Position numbers and translations under genes: made by a program
The notes under the pieces: model-generated
Database searches by the model: none
The model's input: only the letters and a program-made list of their open reading frames with translations
Told to the model about the DNA's origin: nothing
Part shown: positions 15,531-23,608 of the stretch, in pieces
Layout: every line of letters begins with the position of its first letter
Numbering within the stretch: position 1 is the stretch's first letter
Origin: an uncultured Burkholderiales bacterium
GTDB taxonomy: Bacteria; Pseudomonadota; Gammaproteobacteria; Burkholderiales; Burkholderiaceae_C
DNA: 44,263 nucleotides
Direction: 5' to 3'
Assembly (NCBI GenBank): GCA_945952065.1
Contig: CAMFGY010000036.1
Location: 1-44,263 of the forward strand

Positions 15531-15998
15531 ATGAGCATCACCCTGCAGATCAACGGCAAAGGCCGCGTCTTGGACATCGAGCCCGAAACCCCGCTGCTCT
15601 GGGTCTTGCGCGATGAGTTGGGCCTGACCGGCACCAAATTCGGCTGCGGCGTCGCCAGTTGCGGCGCCTGCACCGTGGCGGTGGACGGCGTGGCCACCCG
15701 CTCTTGCGTGATGCCGGTGATGGCGCTGCAGGGCCAGCAGATTCAAACCATCGAAGCCGAGCCCGACCGGGTGGTGGCCGCGTTGCAAGCGGCCTGGATC
15801 GAGCATCAGGTGCCGCAATGCGGCTATTGCCAAAGCGGCATGATCATGGCCGCGGCCAGCCTCTTGCGCAGCCAGCCCTCGCCCAGCGACGCCGACATCG
15901 ACGCCCAGATCACCAACCTCTGCCGTTGCGGCACCTACCAACGCATTCGCGCGGGCATTCACAGCGCCGCCGCGCGGCTGCAAGGGAGCGCCACATGA
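15531..15998 (+). CDS. iorA: [2Fe-2S] small subunit of molybdenum hydroxylase (IorA-like)
   Basis: A 155-residue electron-transfer subunit related to isoquinoline 1-oxidoreductase alpha and to periplasmic aldehyde oxidoreductases. It binds two [2Fe-2S] clusters. The plant-ferredoxin cluster uses Cys39, Cys44, Cys47 and Cys59 ([12 protein letters not shown]). The second, in the helical domain, uses Cys97, Cys100, Cys131 and Cys133 (CGYCQSGM and LCRCGTY). All eight ligands are present. There is no signal peptide, so it should travel through Tat in complex with the signal-bearing large subunit. Its stop overlaps the large-subunit start (ATGA). The gene symbol reflects family, not proven isoquinoline activity. 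Confidence 0.9.
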   Translation: MSITLQINGKGRVLDIEPETPLLWVLRDELGLTGTKFGCGVASCGACTVAVDGVATRSCVMPVMALQGQQIQTIEAEPDRVVAALQAAWIEHQVPQCGYCQSGMIMAAASLLRSQPSPSDADIDAQITNLCRCGTYQRIRAGIHSAAARLQGSAT

Positions 15999-18274
15999 AG
16001 CGCCGCGGCTTCTTGATTGCCGGCGGCTTGATCGGTGGCGGCGCCCTGTTGGGGGTGAGCCTGAGCACGCCGCCCTCGGCCCGGTCGCGCCTGGGGGACA
16101 ACACCAGTTTCCCCGCCAGCGGCGAGCAAGTGGCGCTGAACGGCTGGATCAAGATCATGCCGGACGGTCGCGTCATCGTGGCCGCGCCACGCGCCGAAAT
16201 GGGCCAAGGCGTGCACACCGCCTTGGCCATGCTGGTGGCCGAAGAGATGGACGCCGACTGGGCCAAGGTCAGCACCGAGCAAGCGCCGGTCGCGCAGATT
16301 TATGCCAACACCGCCCTGCTGATCAATGTGCTGCCCTTCAGCGCCGACGATGACAGCGGCCTGGCCCGGCTGGCGCGTCGCACCGTGCAAAAGCTCGGTT
16401 ATGCGCTGAGCCTGCAGGTGACCGGCGGTTCGTCCAGCGTGCGCGACGCCTGGGAGCCGCTGCGCTTGGCCGGCGCCACCGCGCGCGCCATGCTGGTGGA
16501 CGCAGCGGCGCAGCAATGGGGCGTGAGCGCGCAGGACTGTGAGGTGCAAGCCGGCATGGTGCGCCACGCCGCCAGCGGCCGAAGCGCCGGCTTCGGGGAT
16601 CTGGCGGCGGCCAGCGCCAAGATGGCGCCGCGCAACGACGTCAAGCTCAAAGACCCCAGCGCCTTTCGCCTCATCGGCAAACCCGCGCCGCGCACCGACA
16701 TTCCGGCCAAGGTCAATGGCAGCGCCGAGTTCGGCATGGATGTGCGGCCCGAGGGCTTGCTTTACGCGGCCATCCGGCACTGCCCGGTGTTCGGCGGCAA
16801 GGTCGCCCGCTTCGACGCCAGCGCGGCCAAGGCGATGCGCGGCGTCAGCGATGTCTTGGTGATTCAGGAGCAGGCCGTGGTGGTGTTGGCCGACCGCTAC
16901 TGGCGTGCCAAGACCGCACTCGACGCGCTGGCCATCGAATGGGCCGACGGCCCGCATGCGCAGCTCGACTCCGCGCAGATCGACGCCCAGTTGCTGGCCG
17001 CTTTGCAAGGCCAGGACAGCGGCACCGGCTTTCGCAGCCAGGGCGATGCCGACAAGGCCTTGAGCCAAGCCAGCCGCAAGTGGGAAGCGCTGTACTCCGC
17101 GCCCTTTTTGGCGCATGCGGCGATGGAGCCCATCAACTGCAGCGCCCAGCTCAAAGACGGCCATTTGACTGTGTGGTGCGGCACCCAGGTGGCCTCGCTG
17201 GCGCGCTGGCGGGCCGCCCAGGTGGCGGGGCTGGAGACCGAACAGGTCACGCTGCATGTGCCGCTCTTGGGCGGTGGCTTTGGCCGGCGCCTGGAGTTGG
17301 ACATGATCGAAGAAGCCGTCTTGATCGCCAAGCAAACCCAAGGGCGCCCGGTCAAGCTGGTCTGGTCACGCGAGGAAGATATGCAGCACGACATGTACCG
17401 GCCGGTCGCCAAAGCCAGCTTTGTGGCCGCGCTGGACGAGCAAGGCCAACCCAGCGCCTGGCTGAACCGGCTGGCGGCGCCCTCCATTGGCTTGTCCACC
17501 ACCGAGCGTTTGCTGCCCCGGTTTGCGGCCGATTCGCCGGACAAAAACCAGATCGAAGGCGCTTTTGATCTGCCCTATGCGGTGCCGCATCTGAGCGTGC
17601 GGCAGCTGCGGGTGAAAACGCCGGTGCCGGTGGGCTCATGGCGCAGCGTCGGCCATTCCTACAACGCCTTCTTTACCGAAGGCTTCATCGATGAGCTGGC
17701 CCATGCGGCGGGCAAAGACCCTTTTGAATACCGTCACCAGCTGCTGGCCGACAAGCCGCGTCACCGTCAGGTCTTGGCCTTGGCAGCCAGCAAAGCCGAT
17801 TGGGGCCAGCCCTTGCCGGCAGGCCGGGCACGCGGCATTGCGGTGCATGAAAGCTTTGGCTCCTGGTGCGCGCAAGTGGCCGAGGTTTCATTAGAGGGCA
17901 GCCAAATCCGGGTGCACCGGGTGGTGTGCGCCATCGACTGCGGCGTGGTGGTCAACCCCAACACCGTCGAGGCGCAAATGCAAAGCGCCATCGTCTATGG
18001 CCTCTCGGCCGCGCTGTACGGCGAGATCACGCTGAAAAACGGCCGCGTCGAACAAAGCAACTTCCCCAGCTATGAGGCGGTTCGCATGGCGCAAATGCCG
18101 CGCATCGAAGTTCACATCCTGCCCAGCAGTGCCGCGCCCGGCGGGGTCGGCGAGCCCGGCACGCCGCCGATTGCGCCCGCAGTGGCGAATGCCTTGTTTG
18201 CCTTGACCGGCGAGCGGCTGCGTGATCTGCCCTTGCGCCCCGGCTCGAGCGCCACGCCGCAAAAGCCGAGCTGA
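15995..18274 (+). CDS. iorB: Molybdopterin large subunit of molybdenum hydroxylase (IorB-like), Tat signal
   Basis: A 759-residue catalytic subunit of the xanthine oxidase superfamily, IorB branch. The N-terminus [20 protein letters not shown] is a twin-arginine signal, placing the enzyme in the periplasm. The mature part contains two repeats typical of Ior[20 protein letters not shown] (about 68-86), [37 protein letters not shown] and, near the C-terminus, [17 protein letters not shown] with the Glu that acts as catalytic base. The cofactor is likely a molybdopterin dinucleotide. No XdhC-type chaperone or cytochrome partner lies beside it. The substrate, an aldehyde or N-heterocycle, is unknown. 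It is followed by triple terminators. Confidence 0.9.
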   Translation: MKRRGFLIAGGLIGGGALLGVSLSTPPSARSRLGDNTSFPASGEQVALNGWIKIMPDGRVIVAAPRAEMGQGVHTALAMLVAEEMDADWAKVSTEQAPVAQIYANTALLINVLPFSADDDSGLARLARRTVQKLGYALSLQVTGGSSSVRDAWEPLRLAGATARAMLVDAAAQQWGVSAQDCEVQAGMVRHAASGRSAGFGDLAAASAKMAPRNDVKLKDPSAFRLIGKPAPRTDIPAKVNGSAEFGMDVRPEGLLYAAIRHCPVFGGKVARFDASAAKAMRGVSDVLVIQEQAVVVLADRYWRAKTALDALAIEWADGPHAQLDSAQIDAQLLAALQGQDSGTGFRSQGDADKALSQASRKWEALYSAPFLAHAAMEPINCSAQLKDGHLTVWCGTQVASLARWRAAQVAGLETEQVTLHVPLLGGGFGRRLELDMIEEAVLIAKQTQGRPVKLVWSREEDMQHDMYRPVAKASFVAALDEQGQPSAWLNRLAAPSIGLSTTERLLPRFAADSPDKNQIEGAFDLPYAVPHLSVRQLRVKTPVPVGSWRSVGHSYNAFFTEGFIDELAHAAGKDPFEYRHQLLADKPRHRQVLALAASKADWGQPLPAGRARGIAVHESFGSWCAQVAEVSLEGSQIRVHRVVCAIDCGVVVNPNTVEAQMQSAIVYGLSAALYGEITLKNGRVEQSNFPSYEAVRMAQMPRIEVHILPSSAAPGGVGEPGTPPIAPAVANALFALTGERLRDLPLRPGSSATPQKPS

Positions 18275-18332
18275 GGCCGGATTCCGCTCGGCTCAACCGA
18301 GGCCCAGCTCAGGCGCGGCTGAAAAGAATAAG

Positions 18333-18353
18333 GGCTGCGCAGGCAGCCTTTTT
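18333..18353. terminator. Intrinsic terminator, repeat copy 1
   Basis: Stem GGCTGC/GCAGCC with loop GCAG, then TTTTT. It lies 58 bp after the iorB stop and should end plus-strand transcription. The upstream A-run present in the other copies is interrupted here, so it is less symmetrical. Confidence 0.8.
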
Positions 18354-18409
18354 GTCCTCAGTCCCCTTGCAGGGCGCGCCTTCGCAGAGCTCAGGCCCCT
18401 CCTGAGGCG

Positions 18410-18435
18410 AAAAAGGCTGCGCAGGCAGCCTTTTT
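18410..18435. terminator. Bidirectional intrinsic terminator, repeat copy 2
   Basis: The same 6-bp stem and 4-nt loop flanked by AAAAA on the left and TTTTT on the right, which makes it a usable terminator on both strands, between convergent iorB and the Bug receptor gene. Confidence 0.85.
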
Positions 18436-18491
18436 GTCCTCAGTCCCCTTGCAGGGCGCGCCTTCGCAGAGCTCAGGCCCCTCCTGAGGCG

Positions 18492-18517
18492 AAAAAGGCT
18501 GCGCAGGCAGCCTTTTT
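18492..18517. terminator. Bidirectional intrinsic terminator, repeat copy 3
   Basis: Identical hairpin flanked by AAAAA and TTTTT, starting 4 bp beyond the Bug receptor stop codon. This is probably the ancestral copy, since it sits in the normal place for the terminator of that gene. Confidence 0.85.
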
Positions 18518-18521
18518 GTCC

Positions 18522-19490
18522 TCAGTCGGCGTACTGCCCGGCGGCTTTGATGATGGGGCCCCATTTGGCAATTTCGGCCTCAACAAACTTTTTGTGCTCC
18601 GGGCCATTGGTGCGCGCATCTGTGATGATGACGGAGCCCAGCGCCTCTTGCCGCTTGTGGAAGTCGGCGTCCTTCAGGGCTTGTTTCATCGCCGCGCTGA
18701 TCTTGTCCAGCACCGGTTTGGGCGTGCCCTTAGGCGCATAGAGCCCGTGCCAAATGCCCACATTGAAGCCCTTCAAACCGGCTTCATCCAGCGTTGGCAG
18801 CTTGGCCAGGGCCGGCGCTGCCAGACGCTTGGCCGAAGTCACGCCATAGGCCTTGACCTTGCCGCCTTCAATTTGCTGGGTGGTGTTGGTGGTTTGATCG
18901 CACATCAAATCGATCTGCCCGCCCAGCAAATCGGTCATCGCCGGGCCCGTGCCCTTGTAAGGCACGGTGGTCATGTCCAGCTTGATGGTGCTTTGGAACA
19001 GCAAGCCGCACAGATGCGAGGCCGAGCCCAGGCCGGCGTTGCCGAGGTTGATCTTGCCCTTGTTGGCATCCATCCACTTGGCCAGCTCGGCATAGCTGTT
19101 GGCGGGCAGCGTGGAGCGCCCGATCAAGGTCATGGGCACCTCATTGATCAGGCCCAGGTACTCAAAATTTTCCAAGGTTTTGTACTGCATATTGCGGTAC
19201 AGGGCCGGCGAAGTCGCCATGCCGATGTGGTGCAGCAACAAGGTGTAGCCATCCGGCGCGGCCTTGGCCACCTTGGTGGCGCCCAGGGTGCCGCCCGCGC
19301 CGCCGACGTTTTCAATCACCAAGGTTGCATTCAAGGGCTTGCGCAGCGCCTCCGCCAGATCGCGTGCGACCTTGTCGGTGGGGCCGCCCGCCGAGAAGGG
19401 CACGACGATGGTGACGGGCTTTTCGGGGTAGTCGGCACAAGCGGCTCCGGCGGCCAGCGCCAGCAGGCTCAGGGTCAGAACTTTCTTCAT
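18522..19490 (-). CDS. Bug/TctC-family extracytoplasmic substrate-binding protein
   Basis: A 322-residue periplasmic receptor of the tripartite tricarboxylate transporter type, very expanded in Burkholderiales. A signal peptide (about 1-19) precedes the mature start YPEKPVTIVVPFSAGGPTD, a hallmark of Bug proteins, and further family stretches VIENVGGAGGTLGA, NLGNAGLGSASHL and VPYKGTGPAMTDLLGGQID. These receptors bind carboxylates through two water-bridged loops; the ligand cannot be read from sequence. No tctA or tctB membrane genes are adjacent, so it is an orphan receptor. It lies 80 bp behind the PaaK-like gene on the same strand and could be the last gene of that operon or have its own promoter. 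Its stop codon lies inside the tandem repeat. Confidence 0.93.
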   Translation of the reverse strand: MKKVLTLSLLALAAGAACADYPEKPVTIVVPFSAGGPTDKVARDLAEALRKPLNATLVIENVGGAGGTLGATKVAKAAPDGYTLLLHHIGMATSPALYRNMQYKTLENFEYLGLINEVPMTLIGRSTLPANSYAELAKWMDANKGKINLGNAGLGSASHLCGLLFQSTIKLDMTTVPYKGTGPAMTDLLGGQIDLMCDQTTNTTQQIEGGKVKAYGVTSAKRLAAPALAKLPTLDEAGLKGFNVGIWHGLYAPKGTPKPVLDKISAAMKQALKDADFHKRQEALGSVIITDARTNGPEHKKFVEAEIAKWGPIIKAAGQYAD

Positions 19491-19570
19491 CGGCGTCCTC
19501 GCTATGGGGATGGGTCAATGCCTGATGCTAGAACCCCGGGCCCGGGTCGCCATGTCGGGAAACACGTACC

Positions 19571-20866
19571 TCAGCCGATACGGCGGCGGTCCTCGATGAC
19601 CTTGCCATCATTGGGCAGGCTGCCGGGGCCAAGCAATTCGACCTCGGCGCGCAGCTTGGTCAGCTCGCGCAGGGCCAGCGCCAAGCGCTCCGACAAACCT
19701 TCGCTGGGCGCGGCCACCTCAGCTTGAAGCCGCAGCACGTCCTGCGCCATTTCGCCCTCGACCACCAAGCGCGCACGCGACAACTCGGGAAAGCGCTTGA
19801 GCAATTCGGCCACCTGGCTGGCATGCACAAACATGCCGCGCACCTTGGCCGATTGATCGGCGCGCCCCATCCAGCCCTTGATGCGGGTGTTGCTGCGGCC
19901 CGTCGGGCAGGCGCCGGGCAAGACGGCAGAGAGGTCCCCCGTGCCAAAGCGGATCAGGGGGTAGTCGGGGTTGAGGGTGGTGATCACCACCTCACCCACT
20001 TCGCCCTCCGGCACCGGCTCGCCACTGCCGGGACGGACGATTTCAAGAATCACGCCCTCGTCCAGCACCAGGCCTTGGCGGGCCGTGGTTTCGTAAGCGA
20101 TCAGGCCGATGTCGGCGGTGGCATAGCACTGATAGGCGCTGACGCCGCGCTCGCCCAGCCAGTCGCGCAAGGCCGCCGGAAAGGCCTCGCCGCTGAGCAA
20201 GGCCTTGCGCACGGAGGCCATGCTGCCGCTGCCTTGCTCGGCGGCCTTGTCCATCAGGATCTTCAAAAAGCTCGGCGTGCCCACATAGGCCTGCGGGCGC
20301 AGATCGGCAATCGCTTGCAACTGCAACTCGGTATTGCCCACGCCGCCCGGAAACACCGTGCACCCCAAGGCATGCGCCCCGCCTTCCATCATGGAGCCCG
20401 CGGGGGTGAGGTGATAGCTGAAACTGTTGTGCAGCAGCTCACCCGCGCGCAAGCCCGCCGCATACAAGGCGCGAGCGACTCGCCAATAGTCCGGCGCCAG
20501 CCCCTCCGGCTCATAAAGCGGCCCGGGCGACTGGAACACCCGACGCACCGCTGGCGAGCGCACCGAACTTCCCCAGCCCACCGTGGCATAACCACCAAAG
20601 GCCTCGGTCTCTCGCAGGGCCTGCTGGCGCGCCAGCACATCGGCCTTGCGCGTCACGGGCAGCGCCGCCAAGGCTTGGCGGCTGTTGACCGCCTGCGCAT
20701 CCCAACCCGCCAAAGCCTCGCCATAGGCAGGCGCGTGGGCTTGTGCATGGGCGACCTGGCCGGGCAATGCAGCCATCAAGGCCTGCTCGCGGGCCTGCGG
20801 ATCGCGGGTCTCCAAGGCGTCGTAAAACGGGCGGTCGGCGCTGCCGCCATGGCTGCTCGAAGTCAT
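19571..20866 (-). CDS. PaaK-like AMP-forming acyl/aryl-CoA ligase
   Basis: A 431-residue cytosolic adenylate-forming enzyme of the phenylacetate-CoA ligase group, a shorter version of the ANL fold. Family features are the N-terminal LPVTRKADVL segment, the SFSYHLTPAGSMMEGGAHALGCTVFPGG region, YQCYATADIGLIAYE in place of the YGxTE loop, LIRFGTGDLSAVL, and the C-terminal domain beginning IKGWMGRADQSAKVRGMFV. It would activate an aromatic or other carboxylic acid with ATP and CoA; the acid is unknown. The ATG overlaps the stop of the 98-residue gene upstream (ATGA). As the second ligase of the operon it supports a role in converting an imported acid to its CoA ester. Confidence 0.85.
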   Translation of the reverse strand: MTSSSHGGSADRPFYDALETRDPQAREQALMAALPGQVAHAQAHAPAYGEALAGWDAQAVNSRQALAALPVTRKADVLARQQALRETEAFGGYATVGWGSSVRSPAVRRVFQSPGPLYEPEGLAPDYWRVARALYAAGLRAGELLHNSFSYHLTPAGSMMEGGAHALGCTVFPGGVGNTELQLQAIADLRPQAYVGTPSFLKILMDKAAEQGSGSMASVRKALLSGEAFPAALRDWLGERGVSAYQCYATADIGLIAYETTARQGLVLDEGVILEIVRPGSGEPVPEGEVGEVVITTLNPDYPLIRFGTGDLSAVLPGACPTGRSNTRIKGWMGRADQSAKVRGMFVHASQVAELLKRFPELSRARLVVEGEMAQDVLRLQAEVAAPSEGLSERLALALRELTKLRAEVELLGPGSLPNDGKVIEDRRRIG

Positions 20867-21159
20867 GGTGCTTCATCCGTCCAGCGCGCCACGCGGCGCT
20901 TGATTTCATCTTGCAGGCCGCGTACCTCGGCGCTGTTTTTGCAGTCCCGGCTCTCCCATTCGGGGCTGTGCGCCGGGCGTTTGGCCAAGCGGGCGCAGAG
21001 CTTGCCCTCCTCCACACGCAAGGTCAGCACGGTCTGCCCTTGCAAGCTGTAGGCGTTGGCCCGCTCGCTGAGCGAGCGGATGTCACGCAGGGCGCGCTTG
21101 AGTTGCAGCAGCGCCTCATCCGGCTTGAAAGCGGGTGGGGCAAAAAAATCGTCGTTCAT
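20863..21159 (-). CDS. Conserved small protein of unknown function
   Basis: A 98-residue soluble, charged protein with no signal peptide or membrane segment. Residues 12-38 and 78-94 look helical (FKPDEALLQLKRALRDIRSL and LQDEIKRRVARW), with a central beta-like region QTVLTLRVEEGKLCARLA (43-60). No family is recognised. The gene is convincing: an AGGGATGG ribosome site, 21 bp after livF and a 4-bp overlap with the PaaK-like start, so it is translated with the operon. A helper or stability factor of the adjacent ligase is possible but not shown. Confidence 0.7.
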   Translation of the reverse strand: MNDDFFAPPAFKPDEALLQLKRALRDIRSLSERANAYSLQGQTVLTLRVEEGKLCARLAKRPAHSPEWESRDCKNSAEVRGLQDEIKRRVARWTDEAP

Positions 21160-21180
21160 GGCGGTCCATCCCTTAGCGCT

Positions 21181-21993
21181 TCAAGCCAACCAACGCTTGC
21201 GGCGCTTGTAGCTCTTCACATCCTTGAAACTCTTGCGGTCGCCCCCGCCCATGCCGAGGTAGAACTCTTTGACGTCCTCGTTTTCGCGCAAGGCCTGGGC
21301 TTGGCCGTCCATGACGACGCGGCCGTTCTCCAGGATGTAGCCGTAGTCGGCATAGCGCAGCGCCATGCTGGTGTTTTGCTCGGCCAGCAAAAACGTGGTG
21401 CCTTCTTTGCTGTTGAGGTCTTTGACGATCTCAAACACCTCTTCGACGATTTGCGGGGCCAAGCCCATGGACGGCTCGTCCAACAAAACCATCTTGGGGT
21501 TGGCCATCAGCGCCCGGCCAATGGCGCACATTTGCTGCTCGCCGCCCGAGGTGTAGGCCGCCTGCGAGCTGCGCCGCGTCTTCAAACGCGGAAAGTAGTT
21601 GTAGACCTTTTCCAAGGTCGCCGCGATCGCTGCCTTGCCGTCGCGGCGGGTGTAGGCACCGGTCATCAGGTTTTCTTCAATGCTGAGGTGAGCAAAGCAA
21701 TGGCGCCCTTCCATCACCTGCACCACGCCGCGATTCACCATCTCAGCGGTGGAGAGTTTTTCAATCCGCTCGCCACGCAGCTCGATGCTGCCCTTGGTGA
21801 CCTCGCCGCGTTCGCCCGCCAAGAGATTGGACACCGCCCGCAGCGTCGTGGTCTTGCCCGCACCATTGCCGCCCAGCAAGGCCACCACGCCGCCCTCAGG
21901 CACCTGCAAAGACACGCCTTTGAGCACCAGGATCACATGGTTATAGATGACCTCGATGCCGTTGACGTTGAGAAGAATGCTTGGGGTACTCAT
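21181..21993 (-). CDS. livF: Branched-chain amino acid-type ABC transporter ATPase LivF
   Basis: A 270-residue ATPase of a HAAT-family importer. Walker A GGNGAGKTT is at 41-49, the ABC signature TSGGEQQM precedes RAL, and Walker B is MVLLDEPSMGLAP. The segment GVVQVMEGRHCFAHLSIEENL is typical of LivF. The tail beyond residue 245 is unusually basic (KSFKDVKSYKRRKRWLA). It would pair with LivG on the cytosolic face of LivH/LivM. A good AGGA site precedes the ATG. It is separated from the receptor gene by 221 bp with stable hairpins, so its level may differ from that of the receptor. Confidence 0.93.
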   Translation of the reverse strand: MSTPSILLNVNGIEVIYNHVILVLKGVSLQVPEGGVVALLGGNGAGKTTTLRAVSNLLAGERGEVTKGSIELRGERIEKLSTAEMVNRGVVQVMEGRHCFAHLSIEENLMTGAYTRRDGKAAIAATLEKVYNYFPRLKTRRSSQAAYTSGGEQQMCAIGRALMANPKMVLLDEPSMGLAPQIVEEVFEIVKDLNSKEGTTFLLAEQNTSMALRYADYGYILENGRVVMDGQAQALRENEDVKEFYLGMGGGDRKSFKDVKSYKRRKRWLA

Positions 21994-22214
21994 CGATATT
22001 CCTGTGGCTTTTCCCAGGGCTAGGCCCTTGCGCGCAAGCGAGCTGCCGCTGCGTTCTGCGGAGCTAAAGAAGGCCGGCGTGACCCAAGGTCAGGCCGGAA
22101 TGACACGGCGCTGACCGCGCCGGCCGCTCGCGCTTTCGAGCGCTGCGGGCTGCTGCGTCCTTGCATCAGCCCCAGCCCTCTTCTTCGCCCCTTCCTTCGC
22201 CGCCTGTTTCAAAT
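21994..22214. other. Intergenic region with hairpins between livK-like and livF
   Basis: No gene is seen in these 221 bp. There is a tight hairpin GCGCT-TTCG-AGCGC (22130-22143) and a smaller one TGACC-CAA-GGTCA (22080-22092), with two copies of GGCCGG-N2-TGAC around it. No T-tract follows, so these are not intrinsic terminators. In solute-binding-protein operons such elements often protect the upstream receptor mRNA and lower downstream expression. Confidence 0.5.
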
Positions 22215-23540
22215 TCAGCTCTGGCAATCCTCAGGCGTGCGCCGCGTCAGCTTTTTCTCGCCTGCATACTTGTCTGCAGCGGCCTTGACCATGGGCTTGA
22301 TGATTTGCTCGTCGGCCTGCAGCCAGTCGGAGCTGTAATTCCATTTGGCGCCGTCCCAGGTGTGGATGCGCGCCGCGCTGGAGCCCATATGGTCGGCACA
22401 AGAGGTGCTGATCGGCCGCATCAGGCCGTTGAAGCCCAAGGCATCCAGACGCTTTTGATCCAGGGCCAGATTCTCCAGGCCCCAGCGCACTTGCTCGCCG
22501 TTCATGACCTTGCCCTTGCCGAAGCGCTCTTGCGCGCGGCGTACGGCTTCCACGCCCAGCATCTGGATGATCATGCCGCGGGTGTAGAGCACCGAGCCGA
22601 CTTCGTCGCGCGGGCCGCTGCCCTGGCCCTTGTCATGCACATGCTTGAGGATCTCTTGCGCGACCTTGGAGCTTTGGCCATAGCCATTCAGCGCCAGCGC
22701 GTTATAGCCCTTGGCGCCCTCGCCCACGTCTTTGACGTCTGGCTCGGCGCCCGACCACCACACGCCATACATCTTCTCGCGCGGATAGCCGGTGGCTTGC
22801 GCCTCCTTCAGCGCGGTGGAGTTCATCACGCCCCAGCCCCACAGCAGCACATAGTCGGGGCGCTGCTGGCGCACCTGCAGCCAGGCCGACTTCTGCTCCA
22901 CACCCGGCGCGGTGACCGGGATCTTCACCAACTCAAAGCCGTGCATTTTTTGCCGCTCGTCCAGCAGCGGCATGGGCTCTTTGCCGAAAGGCGAATCGTG
23001 ATAGACGATGGCGATCTTCTTGCTCTTGAGCTTGTCAAAGCCGCCTTCCTTCTTGGCAATGTGCTGGATCAGCATATCGGCCGCGGTCCAGTAGCTGCCC
23101 ATCAAGGGGAAGTTCCATTTGAAGACATTGCCATCCTGCGCGGCTGACAGACCATAGCCCAGCGTGATGAGTGGGATTTTGTCGTTAGGCGCTTTGTCGG
23201 TGAGCGCAAACGTGATGCCGGTGGCCTGGGGGTCCACCAAACTCGCGCCCTTGCCTTTCAGGCGCTCATAGCACTCCACGCCCTTGTCGGTGGCGTAGCC
23301 GGTTTCGCATTCCTCATAGGTGAGCTTCACACCATTGATGCCGCCATCTCGCGCATTGATCAGCTTCAAATAGTCCTGCTTGCCATTCGCCCAGGGCGTG
23401 CCGTTGGGCGCATAGGCGCCGGTGCGATAGACCAGCAGCGGGAAGAACTGCTCCTTGGCTTGCGCCTGGGCTTGAACAGCCCAGCCCGACAAAGCAGCGG
23501 CCAGCAAAGTGGCGGCAATGGCGTGCGACTTCAGGTTCAT
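22215..23540 (-). CDS. Liv-type periplasmic substrate-binding protein
   Basis: A 441-residue solute receptor for the ABC importer, longer than typical leucine-binding proteins. The signal peptide (about 1-27) ends AQAQA. The mature domain has FFPLLVYRTGAYAPNGTPWANGKQDYLKLINARDGGING, split by type I periplasmic-binding-protein features, and later KIAIVYHDSPFGKE and RPDYVLLWGWGVMNS. This subgroup is often linked to acyl-CoA ligases and is thought to bind aromatic or fatty acids rather than branched-chain amino acids; ligand identity is not visible. A GGAG ribosome site precedes the ATG. It lies 68 bp after livM. Confidence 0.88.
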   Translation of the reverse strand: MNLKSHAIAATLLAAALSGWAVQAQAQAKEQFFPLLVYRTGAYAPNGTPWANGKQDYLKLINARDGGINGVKLTYEECETGYATDKGVECYERLKGKGASLVDPQATGITFALTDKAPNDKIPLITLGYGLSAAQDGNVFKWNFPLMGSYWTAADMLIQHIAKKEGGFDKLKSKKIAIVYHDSPFGKEPMPLLDERQKMHGFELVKIPVTAPGVEQKSAWLQVRQQRPDYVLLWGWGVMNSTALKEAQATGYPREKMYGVWWSGAEPDVKDVGEGAKGYNALALNGYGQSSKVAQEILKHVHDKGQGSGPRDEVGSVLYTRGMIIQMLGVEAVRRAQERFGKGKVMNGEQVRWGLENLALDQKRLDALGFNGLMRPISTSCADHMGSSAARIHTWDGAKWNYSSDWLQADEQIIKPMVKAAADKYAGEKKLTRRTPEDCQS

Positions 23541-23608
23541 GGCGGTCTCCGGTGTTGTGCGTTGTTGCGGGTGTCAAAAGCTACTCAGCGGCGTTAGCAA
23601 GAAAAAAC

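Larger units (their letters stand above)
18333..18527. repeat. 82-bp tandem repeat, 2.4 copies
   Basis: Two complete and essentially identical copies (18333-18414 and 18415-18496) are followed by a 31-bp partial copy (18497-18527). Each starts with the hairpin GGCTGC-GCAG-GCAGCC and TTTTT. The spacer also holds CTCAGG-CCCCT-CCTGAG. The last copy overlaps the final codons and stop of the Bug receptor gene (TGA at 18522-18524), so copies 1 and 2 carry a duplicate of that gene end. The unit therefore seems to have arisen by duplication of the gene-end terminator plus neighbouring sequence. Confidence 0.95.

Noticed and set aside
258-18274. Tat genes and a Tat-dependent enzyme as a dedicated system
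   Set aside because: They are 14 kb apart with many unrelated genes between. The translocase serves the whole cell, so co-location is probably chance.
18333-18527. CRISPR-like array
   Set aside because: Identical 82-bp units with no unique spacers; each contains an intrinsic terminator.
19535-19546. CCCGGGCCCGGG palindrome upstream of the Bug receptor gene
   Set aside because: A low-complexity C/G palindrome is not surprising in this composition and no promoter relation is evident.
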